A stretch of 64,000 nt of DNA, from positions 62,001 through 126,000 of the forward strand of contig CAXXLG010000002.1 of NCBI GenBank assembly GCA_963674495.2, in the 5' to 3' direction. Below are positions 43,701-52,500 of this stretch, one piece after another. The notes under the pieces were generated by a model, which was given only the letters and a program-made list of their open reading frames with translations, was not told the origin of the DNA and ran no database searches. This stretch comes from RGIG3178 sp963674495 (GTDB lineage Bacteria; Bacillota; Clostridia; Christensenellales; QAND01). Position 1 is the stretch's first letter; each line of letters starts with the position of its first letter. The position numbers were made by a program, and so were the translations under genes.

Positions 43701-46519
43701 ATGTTGCCGTCCGTCCTTGTCGCGCCGTCGGCGATAAAGTGCACATACGCGCCGTTTATTGCGCCCAAACTGCCGCCGGTGATGTCGCCATTCTCCACGA
43801 TGACAACGAAGTCCACACCGTCAACGATCGTGCCGTCTGCGATGTATAACCCGCCGTCTCCGTCGTTTATCTTAATGTACGTATCAGTGAACACGCCCAG
43901 CGTACCGTCCAGCGCACACAGGTACAGCGTACCGCCAACGAGTATATCCAGCGGGTTCAAAAGTGTGCCCAGACTGCCGCTGCTGTTTGACTTGATGGTA
44001 AGATCGTGCGCCGCCTCGATGTCGATCGCATCGGTGCCGTCCTGATCGTTCAGCGTGCCATGATCGTCTTCCATCGTGATCGTAACGTCGGTTCCGCCGA
44101 TGTACCCAACCTGGTACGTCGTGCCCGCGACTTCCGCCATCTTTGCGGCTTCCGTCGGCGCCTGCGTCCATACGACCGATCCGTCGGAGCCGATGATCAG
44201 ATGCTCTTCATGCAACTCGTAGTACGTGATGGTGACCGGGTCGCCGTTTTCGTCCACGCCCTGCCCTGTGGTGATGGTCAGTTTGGGAACGCCGTTATAG
44301 CTGATCACGCCGCCGCTTTCGGTAGCCACATGCCAGCTTCCGTTTGTGTAATAGTAGTACTTGCCGTTGGCGCCGTACGCCACTGTGTCGGACAGCTTCT
44401 CCAGGAAGATGTCGCCGGATATGGTCACGGCATTGGCGCTCGTTATATCGTTCGTGTTGTCGATCGTGAGTCCGTCGCACTCGAACGTGGCCGCATAGCC
44501 GTTGTACGCGTATTGGAGCGTACCGTTTTTGAGCGTATACACCGTGCCGGTCTTCCCGACCCAGAGGTCCGGCTGCAGGTGGTACGCGGGATCGCCCAGG
44601 TAATCCTTCAACAGCACGCGGATCGAATCGCCGGGATTGAGGTGGATGGAGCCGCCGATGGATATGCGGAACGTCCACACGCCCAGCGTCGGATCAAACT
44701 CGACTGTGAACGACTTCAGGTCGATCTCGTACGTTTTTTTAACGCCCTGGTATGTAAAGTCGTAGTACCACACGTCGTACGTCATGATCTCGCGGTAGCT
44801 GTCGCCGCTGCCAAACGTGAAGGCCTGGTAGGTCTCTATTACGTTGCCCTCGTCGTCCTCGACCTCGACGGTCTCCGTGGTCAGATCGTCACCGTCCTGC
44901 GTGATGCCGTATACGGTCACTTCGCCGCTCATGCTGTCCTTGAAACGGTTATCGATGTCGATCTCCCAGTACTTGCCCCGCAGCGCATTGTACACCGCCA
45001 TCCGCGTGCTGTCATAGCCCGACGTATTGTCGGAAACGCGCAGGTACTTATAGCTGTTGCCATCGTATGCGATCCATTCGATCCTCATGGAACTGGTGAC
45101 GTTTTGATACCCGTACGAACTCGTGCTGCCCGGCGACGTGATCCACAGGGAGTAAAGTCCGCCGCTCTCGCTGATCTTTTCCCACTTTGTCTTGTCGAAG
45201 CTGCCGTCGGACTTGTAATAATCGTAGCGGTAGTTCTCCGTATAGCAGTTGTAGATGAATGCGCCGCTGGTTCCCGCGAAGTAATAGTAGTACAGTGTGT
45301 AGTTGTTGCGGTAGTACCGGCGAATATAATAGCTTCCGTCCGAATTGGTCACCGTTACCACATTGTCCGGATACCATTTCTCCCATTTGACCACGTTCGA
45401 GGTGGGCTCCGCCACCGTCTTGTGCTTGGCTTTGTAGACCTTCGCGATCTGGTTGGTTCCCTGCTTGACCTTCACGATGTAGTATACGTGGCCGCGGTCC
45501 GGGTTGTAGATGTTCTCGCCATTGTACACGAAGTAGTAATCGTATCCGCCTTCGCTCTTCCACAGCTGCATGCTGTAGCTCTCTTCCTCGCTGTCGACCG
45601 AAGTAAACTCGGTCTCCATCCGCACGCTGCCCTCGCTGCCCAACACGACCTGCCAGCCACTTTCCGTGGCGCTTATCGCATATTCGATGAACAGCTCGTA
45701 TCCTTCGTACCCTTCTTCGTTCTCCAGTTCGACCGGATTTCCGTTCTCGTCGTAAACGATCTTGTGTTCGGGCACATGCAGTATGCCGGTGGTCAGATTC
45801 AGCGTCACGCCGCTATCGAGGAACGTCATGATCAATTCGTTGTTCAAAACCGCATAGCTGTAGTTGGTCATGTCGTATTCAGTACCGCCGCTTGTGACGA
45901 TGCGCAGCACCTTGCCGTTTTCGTCGGTATAGACTTCGGCGCCCGTCGGCAGCGTATAACTTACCGAACCGTCCGCCGGGCTGGTGCCAGTGAGGTATTT
46001 CATCATATCGGAAAGCGTAACGGCGCTGACGGTGACGGTATCGCTTGTGTATTCGAGCATCCCTGGCATGACCACCGATACGGCGGAAATGTCCGCCAAG
46101 CAGGGCAGCCGGATGGCGTACGGCAGGTAGATATCGTTTACGCCGCCCGCCGTGATGTTATCTATGCACAGCGTGCCGTCGATCGGATCCTGGCTCACGT
46201 ACTGAGGCAGTACGGAGACGCGCTGTATATCCGCCAGCGTCAGCTCGGCATAGATATCGCCTTGCGCCTGCATGTCGATTATTGCGTCGTTGCCGCTAAG
46301 CGGTGCAAGGAACGCCTCAAAGCGCGCGCCCTGCGCGCCGATGTTCTGCGCGCCGGAAACACATAATATGTGCGCCCATACCGGCGAGAGGTACAGCGTT
46401 CCCACCAGCGCAGATTCCGTATACAGATTTCCGTGCAGTTCGCCGTCCGTCCACAGGAACGATACCGTGCCCGTCTCGTTTGAGATCAGGCCGCGCACTG
46501 TCACATCGCCATCCTGCAT
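37712..46519 (-). CDS. Giant surface adhesin, C-terminal portion (2935 codons)
   Basis: This frame is the continuation of the gene at 46501-63879 after a single-base frameshift near 46540; its first ATG is internal and has no ribosome site. Residues in this portion: about 1-240 beta-rich; about 247-610 Tyr-rich (YYYYFAGTSGAFIYN); about 950-1715 a 37-unit tandem solenoid; about 1880-2025 a helical insert (WIFENMTREDWSALLNDG); more beta-helix; about 2445-2605 a coiled coil (RMEIEAEIAEIEAHILDVQ); a last beta region; and a C-terminal membrane segment WLYILLALLLLGGVVWWLYW followed by RRKREEAVA. No LPXTG motif precedes it, so the protein should be held by the membrane segment itself. Few cysteines are present, as usual for surface proteins. 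Confidence 0.88.
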   Translation of the reverse strand: MQDGDVTVRGLISNETGTVSFLWTDGELHGNLYTESALVGTLYLSPVWAHILCVSGAQNIGAQGARFEAFLAPLSGNDAIIDMQAQGDIYAELTLADIQRVSVLPQYVSQDPIDGTLCIDNITAGGVNDIYLPYAIRLPCLADISAVSVVMPGMLEYTSDTVTVSAVTLSDMMKYLTGTSPADGSVSYTLPTGAEVYTDENGKVLRIVTSGGTEYDMTNYSYAVLNNELIMTFLDSGVTLNLTTGILHVPEHKIVYDENGNPVELENEEGYEGYELFIEYAISATESGWQVVLGSEGSVRMETEFTSVDSEEESYSMQLWKSEGGYDYYFVYNGENIYNPDRGHVYYIVKVKQGTNQIAKVYKAKHKTVAEPTSNVVKWEKWYPDNVVTVTNSDGSYYIRRYYRNNYTLYYYYFAGTSGAFIYNCYTENYRYDYYKSDGSFDKTKWEKISESGGLYSLWITSPGSTSSYGYQNVTSSMRIEWIAYDGNSYKYLRVSDNTSGYDSTRMAVYNALRGKYWEIDIDNRFKDSMSGEVTVYGITQDGDDLTTETVEVEDDEGNVIETYQAFTFGSGDSYREIMTYDVWYYDFTYQGVKKTYEIDLKSFTVEFDPTLGVWTFRISIGGSIHLNPGDSIRVLLKDYLGDPAYHLQPDLWVGKTGTVYTLKNGTLQYAYNGYAATFECDGLTIDNTNDITSANAVTISGDIFLEKLSDTVAYGANGKYYYYTNGSWHVATESGGVISYNGVPKLTITTGQGVDENGDPVTITYYELHEEHLIIGSDGSVVWTQAPTEAAKMAEVAGTTYQVGYIGGTDVTITMEDDHGTLNDQDGTDAIDIEAAHDLTIKSNSSGSLGTLLNPLDILVGGTLYLCALDGTLGVFTDTYIKINDGDGGLYIADGTIVDGVDFVVIVENGDITGGSLGAINGAYVHFIADGATRTDGNILFTGDITVTDSELEFMANGSISIWKLTATNSIVTMDALHGDIDLYDLLATDSTVALSAYDDITLWDLVCHDSTATLTSSHGDIILHNIWADPSTVTITAYGYVNLYDITSIDSTVTITSQQAGIDMCDLDATGSDVSLTAHEDIDLYDLTSTDSTVELRAQNGSIELYDLWADPSLVTVTAYGDIGMDDLTSIDSVVAIWSLSGHIGMGNLLADASNVEITAGISVAMLDLTSTDSTVKVRAYNGDIDLSDLDAAGSEVDIGAYVDIALNGSLSSDDSIVTLNAQTGDIGIGNLTAIGASTVTMTAGKKIGLLDLSSTGSTVTLRANGGDITLGKLDALGSTVSLTASGGIWLSGDLWSNASGVTLRATGGGIGLGYLTATGVSTVQLTAGEGVALLDLSSTTSHVDITANGGDITLGRLDASGSTVALTASGGIALSGDLWSEGSAVTINALGGDISLYNLAALGVSMVKLIASGGITLLDMSGENSQVTVTANGGDITLCNLDSTGSMVILTAFGGIVLDGDLSSGDSHVTMTAQNGSITLHAFGANGSAVTLDAYGNIDLYSFGSSASTVDFIARHGSISLYGLDANSSSTIEMTAYGTIALLDFDSANSMVTLSAQHGNINLCEFSASQSLVTLTAYGNITLYGFGASQSSVGFTAQQGSINLYEFDSTGSGVTFVAYGDIGLYGFDASQSAVQFMAQYGSISLYDLTASDASTVEMTACGNIALIDFDAADSIVTLTAQNGSITYDDVAADNSAVRFTAGASIVAAINAPGADKHYDIDLTNGSDVIFTAGADITAQGIYANTSSLKLDTASPSGTGGDIRFDTLDAAQSLIVFDADGSIVSLTGVIPVITFDESDIGNGSVYDNALLSLAAGQDIGTYGVRLIADIPALVTMYVPNVTNFYVDALDLPPDVMPADAVTSGTDIDGNVVFGDYLQNINVQELFEAIDAQTPGEQSAWIFENMTREDWSALLNDGTIKALIQSGELTSSKLASWIDEYAYRSSAIRRMLRNDPESALDIAQKMIAAIVKTETVKVHGVYTTRYVMSDKTAKALLSVMIEDWAVNDFGETLGSLLNDEQIQALYDAAVEQSEYPQGTTYDDAAARTFTMDIGISTGDGYVYNEGDIFITQRSGDLTAGYIKSERGDVTITVELGSIYGIENPNKEHILGRDVTLWAMDNIGSASQALIVEQRANHPTIVWNIDETVYGVPVAYVLEWVPVLDENGLPVFTRKGEAVMQWALKVVVRYDFLRVDYPAEATHLDATGLTGIVNIEEMTGDMGIGEIIAGTDVQLVAPGSILDVRTAAQSGKKNITAGGNATLYAGTGSIGTTDKWIDMAVTGLTMASAYGNICLTDTDDMILLVDSITGQVYAQAQLSLLMMKIQSRADSTEDLTLGFATAGSTAVIYAPGAIIEGDRLYMPATVTADSIELIAMDGGIGTEDDPFEVDTQNGLTKTGMFAAYGTELYITEISGDMLLLGLESTEGDIVLTVPGSIEELDTYPTLIEDAAEAQRIANDAQNMADLAQAEADVINTFATRLEEDYTNRQTERMEIEAEIAEIEAHILDVQAQIDAINADPELTDKQKASKIKKLNRDLERSNEKKADLLAELLLAQTDEEAARLTAEEARVFANDKQAYATLMQMDADILRQNADVLIAAAQIAPTTITCAGDLTLVAGGHIGTMTHGISVLVKGLLNVVAGSLSGDDIALASAGDLTVDTVTAGGSVRLTALGSIMGTSGRHRNITGTSVRLDALMGSVGNCKHKIRTSTSYLSGMAMGTDSEPGNFGIDNDRSLTIGTIYATGNACLKVKGYVTADAAAAAGSANIRATTLKIDASRDIGTADSPLVINAQNVDIRGRNIDLYCLTHLNVDYMRGRNVTITARGTVSGGTVYARNLTVAAYGDIGAPDDRFIVYVWGRLRLSSEYGGVWYRNRYKPQEKHEYPVIICDVIPIPGDSGAQPTNLSWLYILLALLLLGGVVWWLYWRRKREEAVA
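38700..39200 (-). repeat. Coding for a long coiled-coil hairpin in the giant protein
   Basis: About 165 residues rich in Ala, Glu, Lys and Asp with heptad spacing (ANDAQNMADLAQAEADVI, ERMEIEAEIAEIEAHIL, KIKKLNRDLERSNEKK) interrupt the beta-helix. A short turn (NADPELTDKQKASK) in the middle suggests two antiparallel helices. Confidence 0.75.
41368..43670 (-). repeat. 37-unit tandem solenoid repeat in the giant protein
   Basis: Units of 20-22 residues follow S-x-V-T-x-x-A-x-x-G-x-I-x-L-x-D-L-x-A. Odd and even units differ by one residue between the central Ala and the Ile: AQHGNINL against AYGNITL. The alternation holds through all units seen, so the true period is a pair of about 41 residues. 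At the DNA level the units are diverged. Confidence 0.85.
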
Positions 46520-49500
46520 GGATGTGATGGTGATCTCCGGCTCTTGTCGGCGCTTCTATCCATGTAGTTCCTGTTGTACGACCCGCTGCAATATACGCTC
46601 GGATAGGTGTAGTTCTCGTTGTATACGTCAATGCCGCGCAATACAACGTCAAGATCGCTGTGGTTGATGATGTCGATCGTCGGTATATATTGCTGGCCGT
46701 AGATCTTGTTGCCGGAAATGCTGGCAGTAATGAACAGCCTGCCCGCCTTCGGATTTGTGATCTGGGATATGGTGATGACGCCGCCCGCTACCGACCAGAT
46801 CTTGCTCTCGTTCATGATGCCCACCGCGCGCACGCCGCCGTAGGTCCCGTCCTCGGCGATGTCGATGACAATGCCCGCCGCCGCGTCGTAGATGTTGAAC
46901 ACCGTGCCGGAAGCAACCGTCGTCGAAGCGGTCTTATCGATGTTGTCCTCTTCTGTAATGTGCTTTGTGGCCAGCGCGCGGCGCTTGCCGGTCGCCGTCA
47001 GGCTGATCGAGCCCGAGAACTTCTGCGCGTAGATGTTCACGTTCGCGCCCGTGATCACAGCGCTGCCGCCGAGGCTGAGCTTGGCGTCGATGTCGCCGTT
47101 GGTGATCGCCTTGGATGTGATGCTGCCCAAAGCCGCCGTGATGGACGTGGAGGCGTAGGCTCGGATATTCGTGCCGGAAGACGTCGGTGTGGCGTCGGCC
47201 ACGATGTTTGTCTTATCGTAGCTGGCTATCTCCGCTTTGCCGATCGCAACTTCGATGTTCATGTACACGTCTGCCGTGCTCTCCGCATGGGCGGTGCCAT
47301 GGAAGCCCTTGGTCACCGCGCGCGTGTAGCAGGAGATGTACATATCCTTTACGCCGGCATAGATGTTCACATATTTGCCGATCACTTTGCTCGCGGTGCC
47401 CGATCCGGTCGCGATTTGCACCTTAGCATTGGACGTAAGGTCGTTGATGTACGCCTTGGTGGAAGGATTGGATGACAGTGCGGCGCTGCCGTAATCGCCA
47501 ACGCTCTGCATGTTCTTTTCGGCCGTGAACGCCGCGATGGTGATCGTGTTGAACGTATCCTTGATCAACACGCCCATGCCGACCGCCGTATCCGTGTTTG
47601 ATGTGACCGCATTCTGCGCCTTTGCGGAGCTGATGGTCACAAGGCCCGCGGAATTGCCCGTCGCAGACGCATAGAGGTAATCGTTCAAACCGCTCTGCGC
47701 GATGACGTCAAGGTTGCCGTAGTCCGCGATCAGCGTTGTTCCATCGCCGATTTCAACGTCGGTGTCGCGCGTCAGGTAGTTGTATGCCTTGAGCGAACCG
47801 CCGCTGAAGATGCCGCCGCTGTTGGCCAGCGTGCGCGCGGACAGGGACGCATTGGAGATTGCCAGCACGGACAGGCCGCCGCCGGCGCTCAGCATCGCGT
47901 TGTCGCCGATGAATGTGTATACTCTCTGATTCAGCCTGTTCTCGGCGTACATGTCGTCGGCGGATGCGAGGATGCCGATATTGGTTGCGTTTACTTCGGT
48001 GACCGCCTTGGGCGCGTCCTCCGCTTTGACGGTGATATCGCCCTTGGCTTCGATGACCGTTCCGTCGTCGACGTATGCCTTGGTCAGATAATAGCTCTTG
48101 GTGGGGATGACGCTCTTACTAACGCCGATGGCGGACACGTTGGTGCCCTGCTCCGCCACCGCCGTCGCATATCCCTTGTTGAATGCGTCGATTAGCACAT
48201 CGCCGCTTGCCTGTATGTTTGCGTTCGTTCCGACATAGGCCAGAACGGTCTGCTTGTCGTTGCTCTTACCCACATGCGCTTCGACGTTGGAGGCCGATCC
48301 AGAAGCCAGCGTCACGCTGCCCGGCGTCTGCACCAGAGCGCTCGCCGTCGTATCGCCGTCCGCCTTGACGGTGACGTTGCCGTTGCTGCCCGTGCCCGTG
48401 GTCGTGATATGCGTGTTGTTGCCGATGTAAGATCTGGTATCATCGCACGTGTACGCCTCGGCGTCCATGCCGCCCAGCGCAATCAGGCCGACAGTCAATG
48501 AACTCTCCGCCCGGGCGGTCGCACGTGTCGTCGAATCGGCCTGGACAGTTATGTTGCGCGCGGTAATGGAGCCGCCGCCCGTGATATACGTGTAGTTGGT
48601 CAATGCCGCTTTTGCGATGGCAATATTAATCGAGCCTTCAATCAGCGAGACGGATACGCCGCTGTGCCCGTTGGGCGTGCCCACCGTGGCGATGGCGCCC
48701 TGGTTATCTTCAGCTTCATATACCGACTTGACCGTGACGTCGCCCAAAGCCGTAACCGTGCCGGATACGTTCATATATGCCTTTTGCTCGACCAGAAGGT
48801 CCGCGTACGCGGCATTTGCCACGAGGTTGGCCAGAGAAACGCTGATGGTGGGCCGTTTGGCCTGCGCCTTGGCTGTCGCGTTACCGTTTACCAATATCTT
48901 CAACGTGCTTTGCGACGAGATGTCGCCGCTGCCGTACAGGTACGCATAGGCCTTTGCCCGCGCCTGGCTTACCGCCGCGTTGACGGTGGCGCTTGCCAAG
49001 GAGATGGCGGCGCTGATATTGCCTGTCGGGCCGACCTTTGCCAGCGCTTTGACCGCATAGGCGGTATTCACCAATATGCTTTGCGCGTGGATGCCGCTTT
49101 GTGACCCGGTGCTGTTGATGTATGCCTTGAATGTGCCGTCGGCGTACGCGTACGTGGCGCTGATCGCAACATTGTATATGCCAAGGGAGATATCCGGTGT
49201 GTCGATGTCCGCATTCGCGTAACTCGTGCCGAAGCTGTCCACAACCAGCTTTCCGGAAATATCGGTTGAGCAGCCCATAAGATATGCGCTGCTTGTTGAA
49301 TCGCTCTGCGCCGTGGCAACATTTGTATCGATGTTGGCGTAGGACAGCGATACGCTGGGGCCGTTGTTCGCGCCCACCGTAGCGGTTGCGCCCTTGATGT
49401 TGCTGGTGATTTCCGGTACCTCTGCATTGCCGTTTGCATCATAGGAAGCGGATGTGTTGTAGATGGCACGCACCGTCACATTTCCGTCGTCTCCGCTGCC

Positions 49501-52500
49501 CGTTGTGACCACGTGCGCGTTCTTGATGTACGCGCTCTGCTCGGCGGACAGCTGCGCTGTGGCGATGTTGACCGCGATCTTGACCAGCGCCGCGCTGACC
49601 GTCACGCCTGCCACGGATGCGTCGGCACTGACCGTGCCGTCCACAAGGACGGTGATCGCCTTATGCGCCGTGAGTAGCCCGGTGCCTTCGATGCCGGCTT
49701 TCGCGACCGTGCTTACTTGTGCGTTGGCCGCGTTGCCTTCCACGCCGACCAACGCCAGCTTGAAGCCGCCCAGCCCCGGTGTGAGATTGCAGATCGCTTT
49801 GGCGGTATACTCGGTCTTCACCGTCAGCGTGCCGTTTATCACGACATCGCCCGTTGTTTCAAAGATCGCTTCAAATGTGCCTTCCGCATAGGCGTAGCCC
49901 ACAAGGATGCCCACAGCCACCAGGCTGATCGAGATGTTGTCGATCTTGGCGTTGGCCACCGAACAGCCTTCGCTTATGATCGTCAACGTGTTGTTGATCA
50001 CCATATCCGCCGCGCTGACCTTGGCGCGTCCCGTCGCGTTTGCAATGGCGGTGGCCGAACTAGCCGTGGCCGCCACAATGCCCGCCGCCGCGGAGAAGAT
50101 ATAGGCCTGTGCCATGGTATCAAAGTTGACGCGCTTGCTGTCAACCCCGGCGCCGTCCGGATTGCTGCCCTCGTCGAAGAACAAATCGAAGAATCCGTAG
50201 CTCGGGATATTCGTATTCTGCTCGGATTTTACCGTCGCGGTGCCGATCTCCATGCGCGCGTTGCCGGAAATTTTGGCTTCCTGCACGCCTTCAAGGATGG
50301 CCAGCGATACCGCCACGTTGATGTTGATCCCGCCAATGGTAGCGCCCGCGATGATGGAATACGCTTTGGCCACGCCGTGCGCGTATACGTTCAGCGTTCC
50401 GTCGACGTCCAGCTTGCCAACACCGCTTACCTTGTTGCCCAAAACCAGTGCGCGGTTGGACGCAGCGTTGATGGCAATGGCAAAGTTGAGCGCCGTGGTC
50501 ATCACGCCCGCCGCGCCTGTGATGGCAACGGCCAGCGCCTTGGAATCGTATGGGATGGCATCCGTGCCCGCATTGACGTTCAGCGTCTGGGCGTGTACCG
50601 TCACGCCTGTGACGTCCACGATCGCCCGGTTGTCCGTCTTGATCTGCGCCAGAACAACGGAAGCGCCCTGGCCGCACATGCCGCCGACCAGCGCCGTGGC
50701 TGTTACGGTTGTGTCACCGTCCATCAGTGCCGTTACGTTGACCGTGTTGGCACTGAAGATATTTGCTTGATTGATCGCGGCATAGCCGATGACCCGGTTG
50801 AATCCGAGCGCTACGGTGCCGTTGCAGCCGCCGCCTGCGCCGAACGCGATGCCCAGGCCCACGACGTTCACATTGCCGTCGATATCGTTTGTAACATCGA
50901 TGTTGTGCGCCCTGATGTAGCCGTTTGCGCCCTCGCTTGTTGCAAGCGGGTTGCCGTACGGCGTCTTTCCGATATAGGTCAGGCAGGTCGGGCTATTGAT
51001 GGCAATGGCCACCGTCACGCCCACGCCAGCGCCGCCGATGGCGACGCTTAAGATCAGAACGTCCGCTTCGACTGTGAAATCGCTCTTGACCTTGATATCC
51101 GCGGACGTGGCGTCAATCACGACGCCCTGCCCGATGTAGGTGTCAATCCGTGTGATGTTGATAGCCAGGGCCAGTGCCGCATTGACCGCCACCAGTCCGC
51201 CGCTCATCGCCAGCGCTGCGGACAGCGCCCTTGTTATGCCGCTGCTAACAACTTCCACGTTGCCGACGTTTGAAAGATTCGCGGTGCCCGCGATGCCCGC
51301 TTCCACCGTGCCGCCGAAGTATACGACGGTGATGGAACCGTTGACCGCCACCACGCCGCCGGACGCGTTGAGCGTCACCGCGAGGATCTGGCCGTAGTTC
51401 GCCTGTGTATATACGTACACGTTATCCGCGCTTGTCACGTCGCCCGCCAGTATGGCGCGGGTGGATGTCTGCACGATCAGCGCGGCGATGGCCACGCTCA
51501 CGCCCACAAACCCGCCGCCGCCTGTGATGGAAATCATCCGTACCGCGGAGATGTCGCTGTCTAAGATATCCGCTTTGATCTTGTCGTTGACTTCCTGCGC
51601 GTCGTCGTTTAATACCGGGATATCATCGTCCGCCGCGCCCGCCATGGCCAGCACCGTCACATCGCCGGATGCACTTAGAGCCGCGCCGCTCTCCACGACC
51701 GCCTGCACATCGGCGCTGACGATGGCAACCGCCAGGCCCACGCCCACGCCGCACCACAGGCCGATGGCCAGTGTTCCGGTGATGGCGTCGATGTTCGTGT
51801 TGTCCTTGGACTTGACTAGGATATTGCCGCCCTGTGCGGTGAGATGCGATCCCGCGCCCACGATGGCGCTGGTCGTATCGGATAATTCCATGCCGTTCAC
51901 GGTGGCGCCCTGCGGTTCGCCCAGGCTCTTTTCCGCCGTGTCGTCATAGAGATCGTCGTTCATGTCGCCTTCGCCGGATTCGTCCTGCCCGTATTCGTTT
52001 CCGTCCACGCCGAGGCCGTCAACGTTGTTGCCGTCGCCCGCGAGCATCTCGTCCATGCTCTGGTTTGGCTTATAACCGCCTACCGCCTTGGAGTTGGCGG
52101 AAGAGAACGCGCCGTCGGTCTGCGACTGCGGATCCATGGCGCTGTATGTCGTATCGCCATCCGTATTGCTTGTATAGATGCCGTCGTGCGCGTCGTCGTT
52201 GAGCATGCTGCCCACCACGATGACCGCGATGGAGCCAGCCACGCCGACCTGTCCGCCGCCCGCGGTGGCCACAAACGTGATCACCCGGCGGTCGCTGGCC
52301 GCGCTGACGTTGATATTCTTTGTTGCCGTAATGATGTTGTTCTCGCCGATCTTAGCGGTCACTGTGTTGAACGCCACGCTGACCAGCGCACTTACGCCCA
52401 CGCCCACAACGCCGCTGACCGCTGCCGTCACGACCACCGCGATCAGGTCGTAGTCATCGGTGGCGATTACATTGACATTTTTGCCGGTCAGATGCACGTT

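Noticed and set aside
44006..46366. 786-codon plus-strand open frame antisense to the giant gene
   Set aside because: It is Arg/His/Val-rich with no domain or ribosome site, and mirrors the codon bias of the real minus-strand gene. The same holds for the 694-codon frame at 38639-40723 and others across 38-63 kb.
46501..46540. Programmed frameshift in the giant gene
   Set aside because: No slippery heptamer, SD-like stimulator or obvious downstream hairpin was seen at the join, so a programmed event is not supported.
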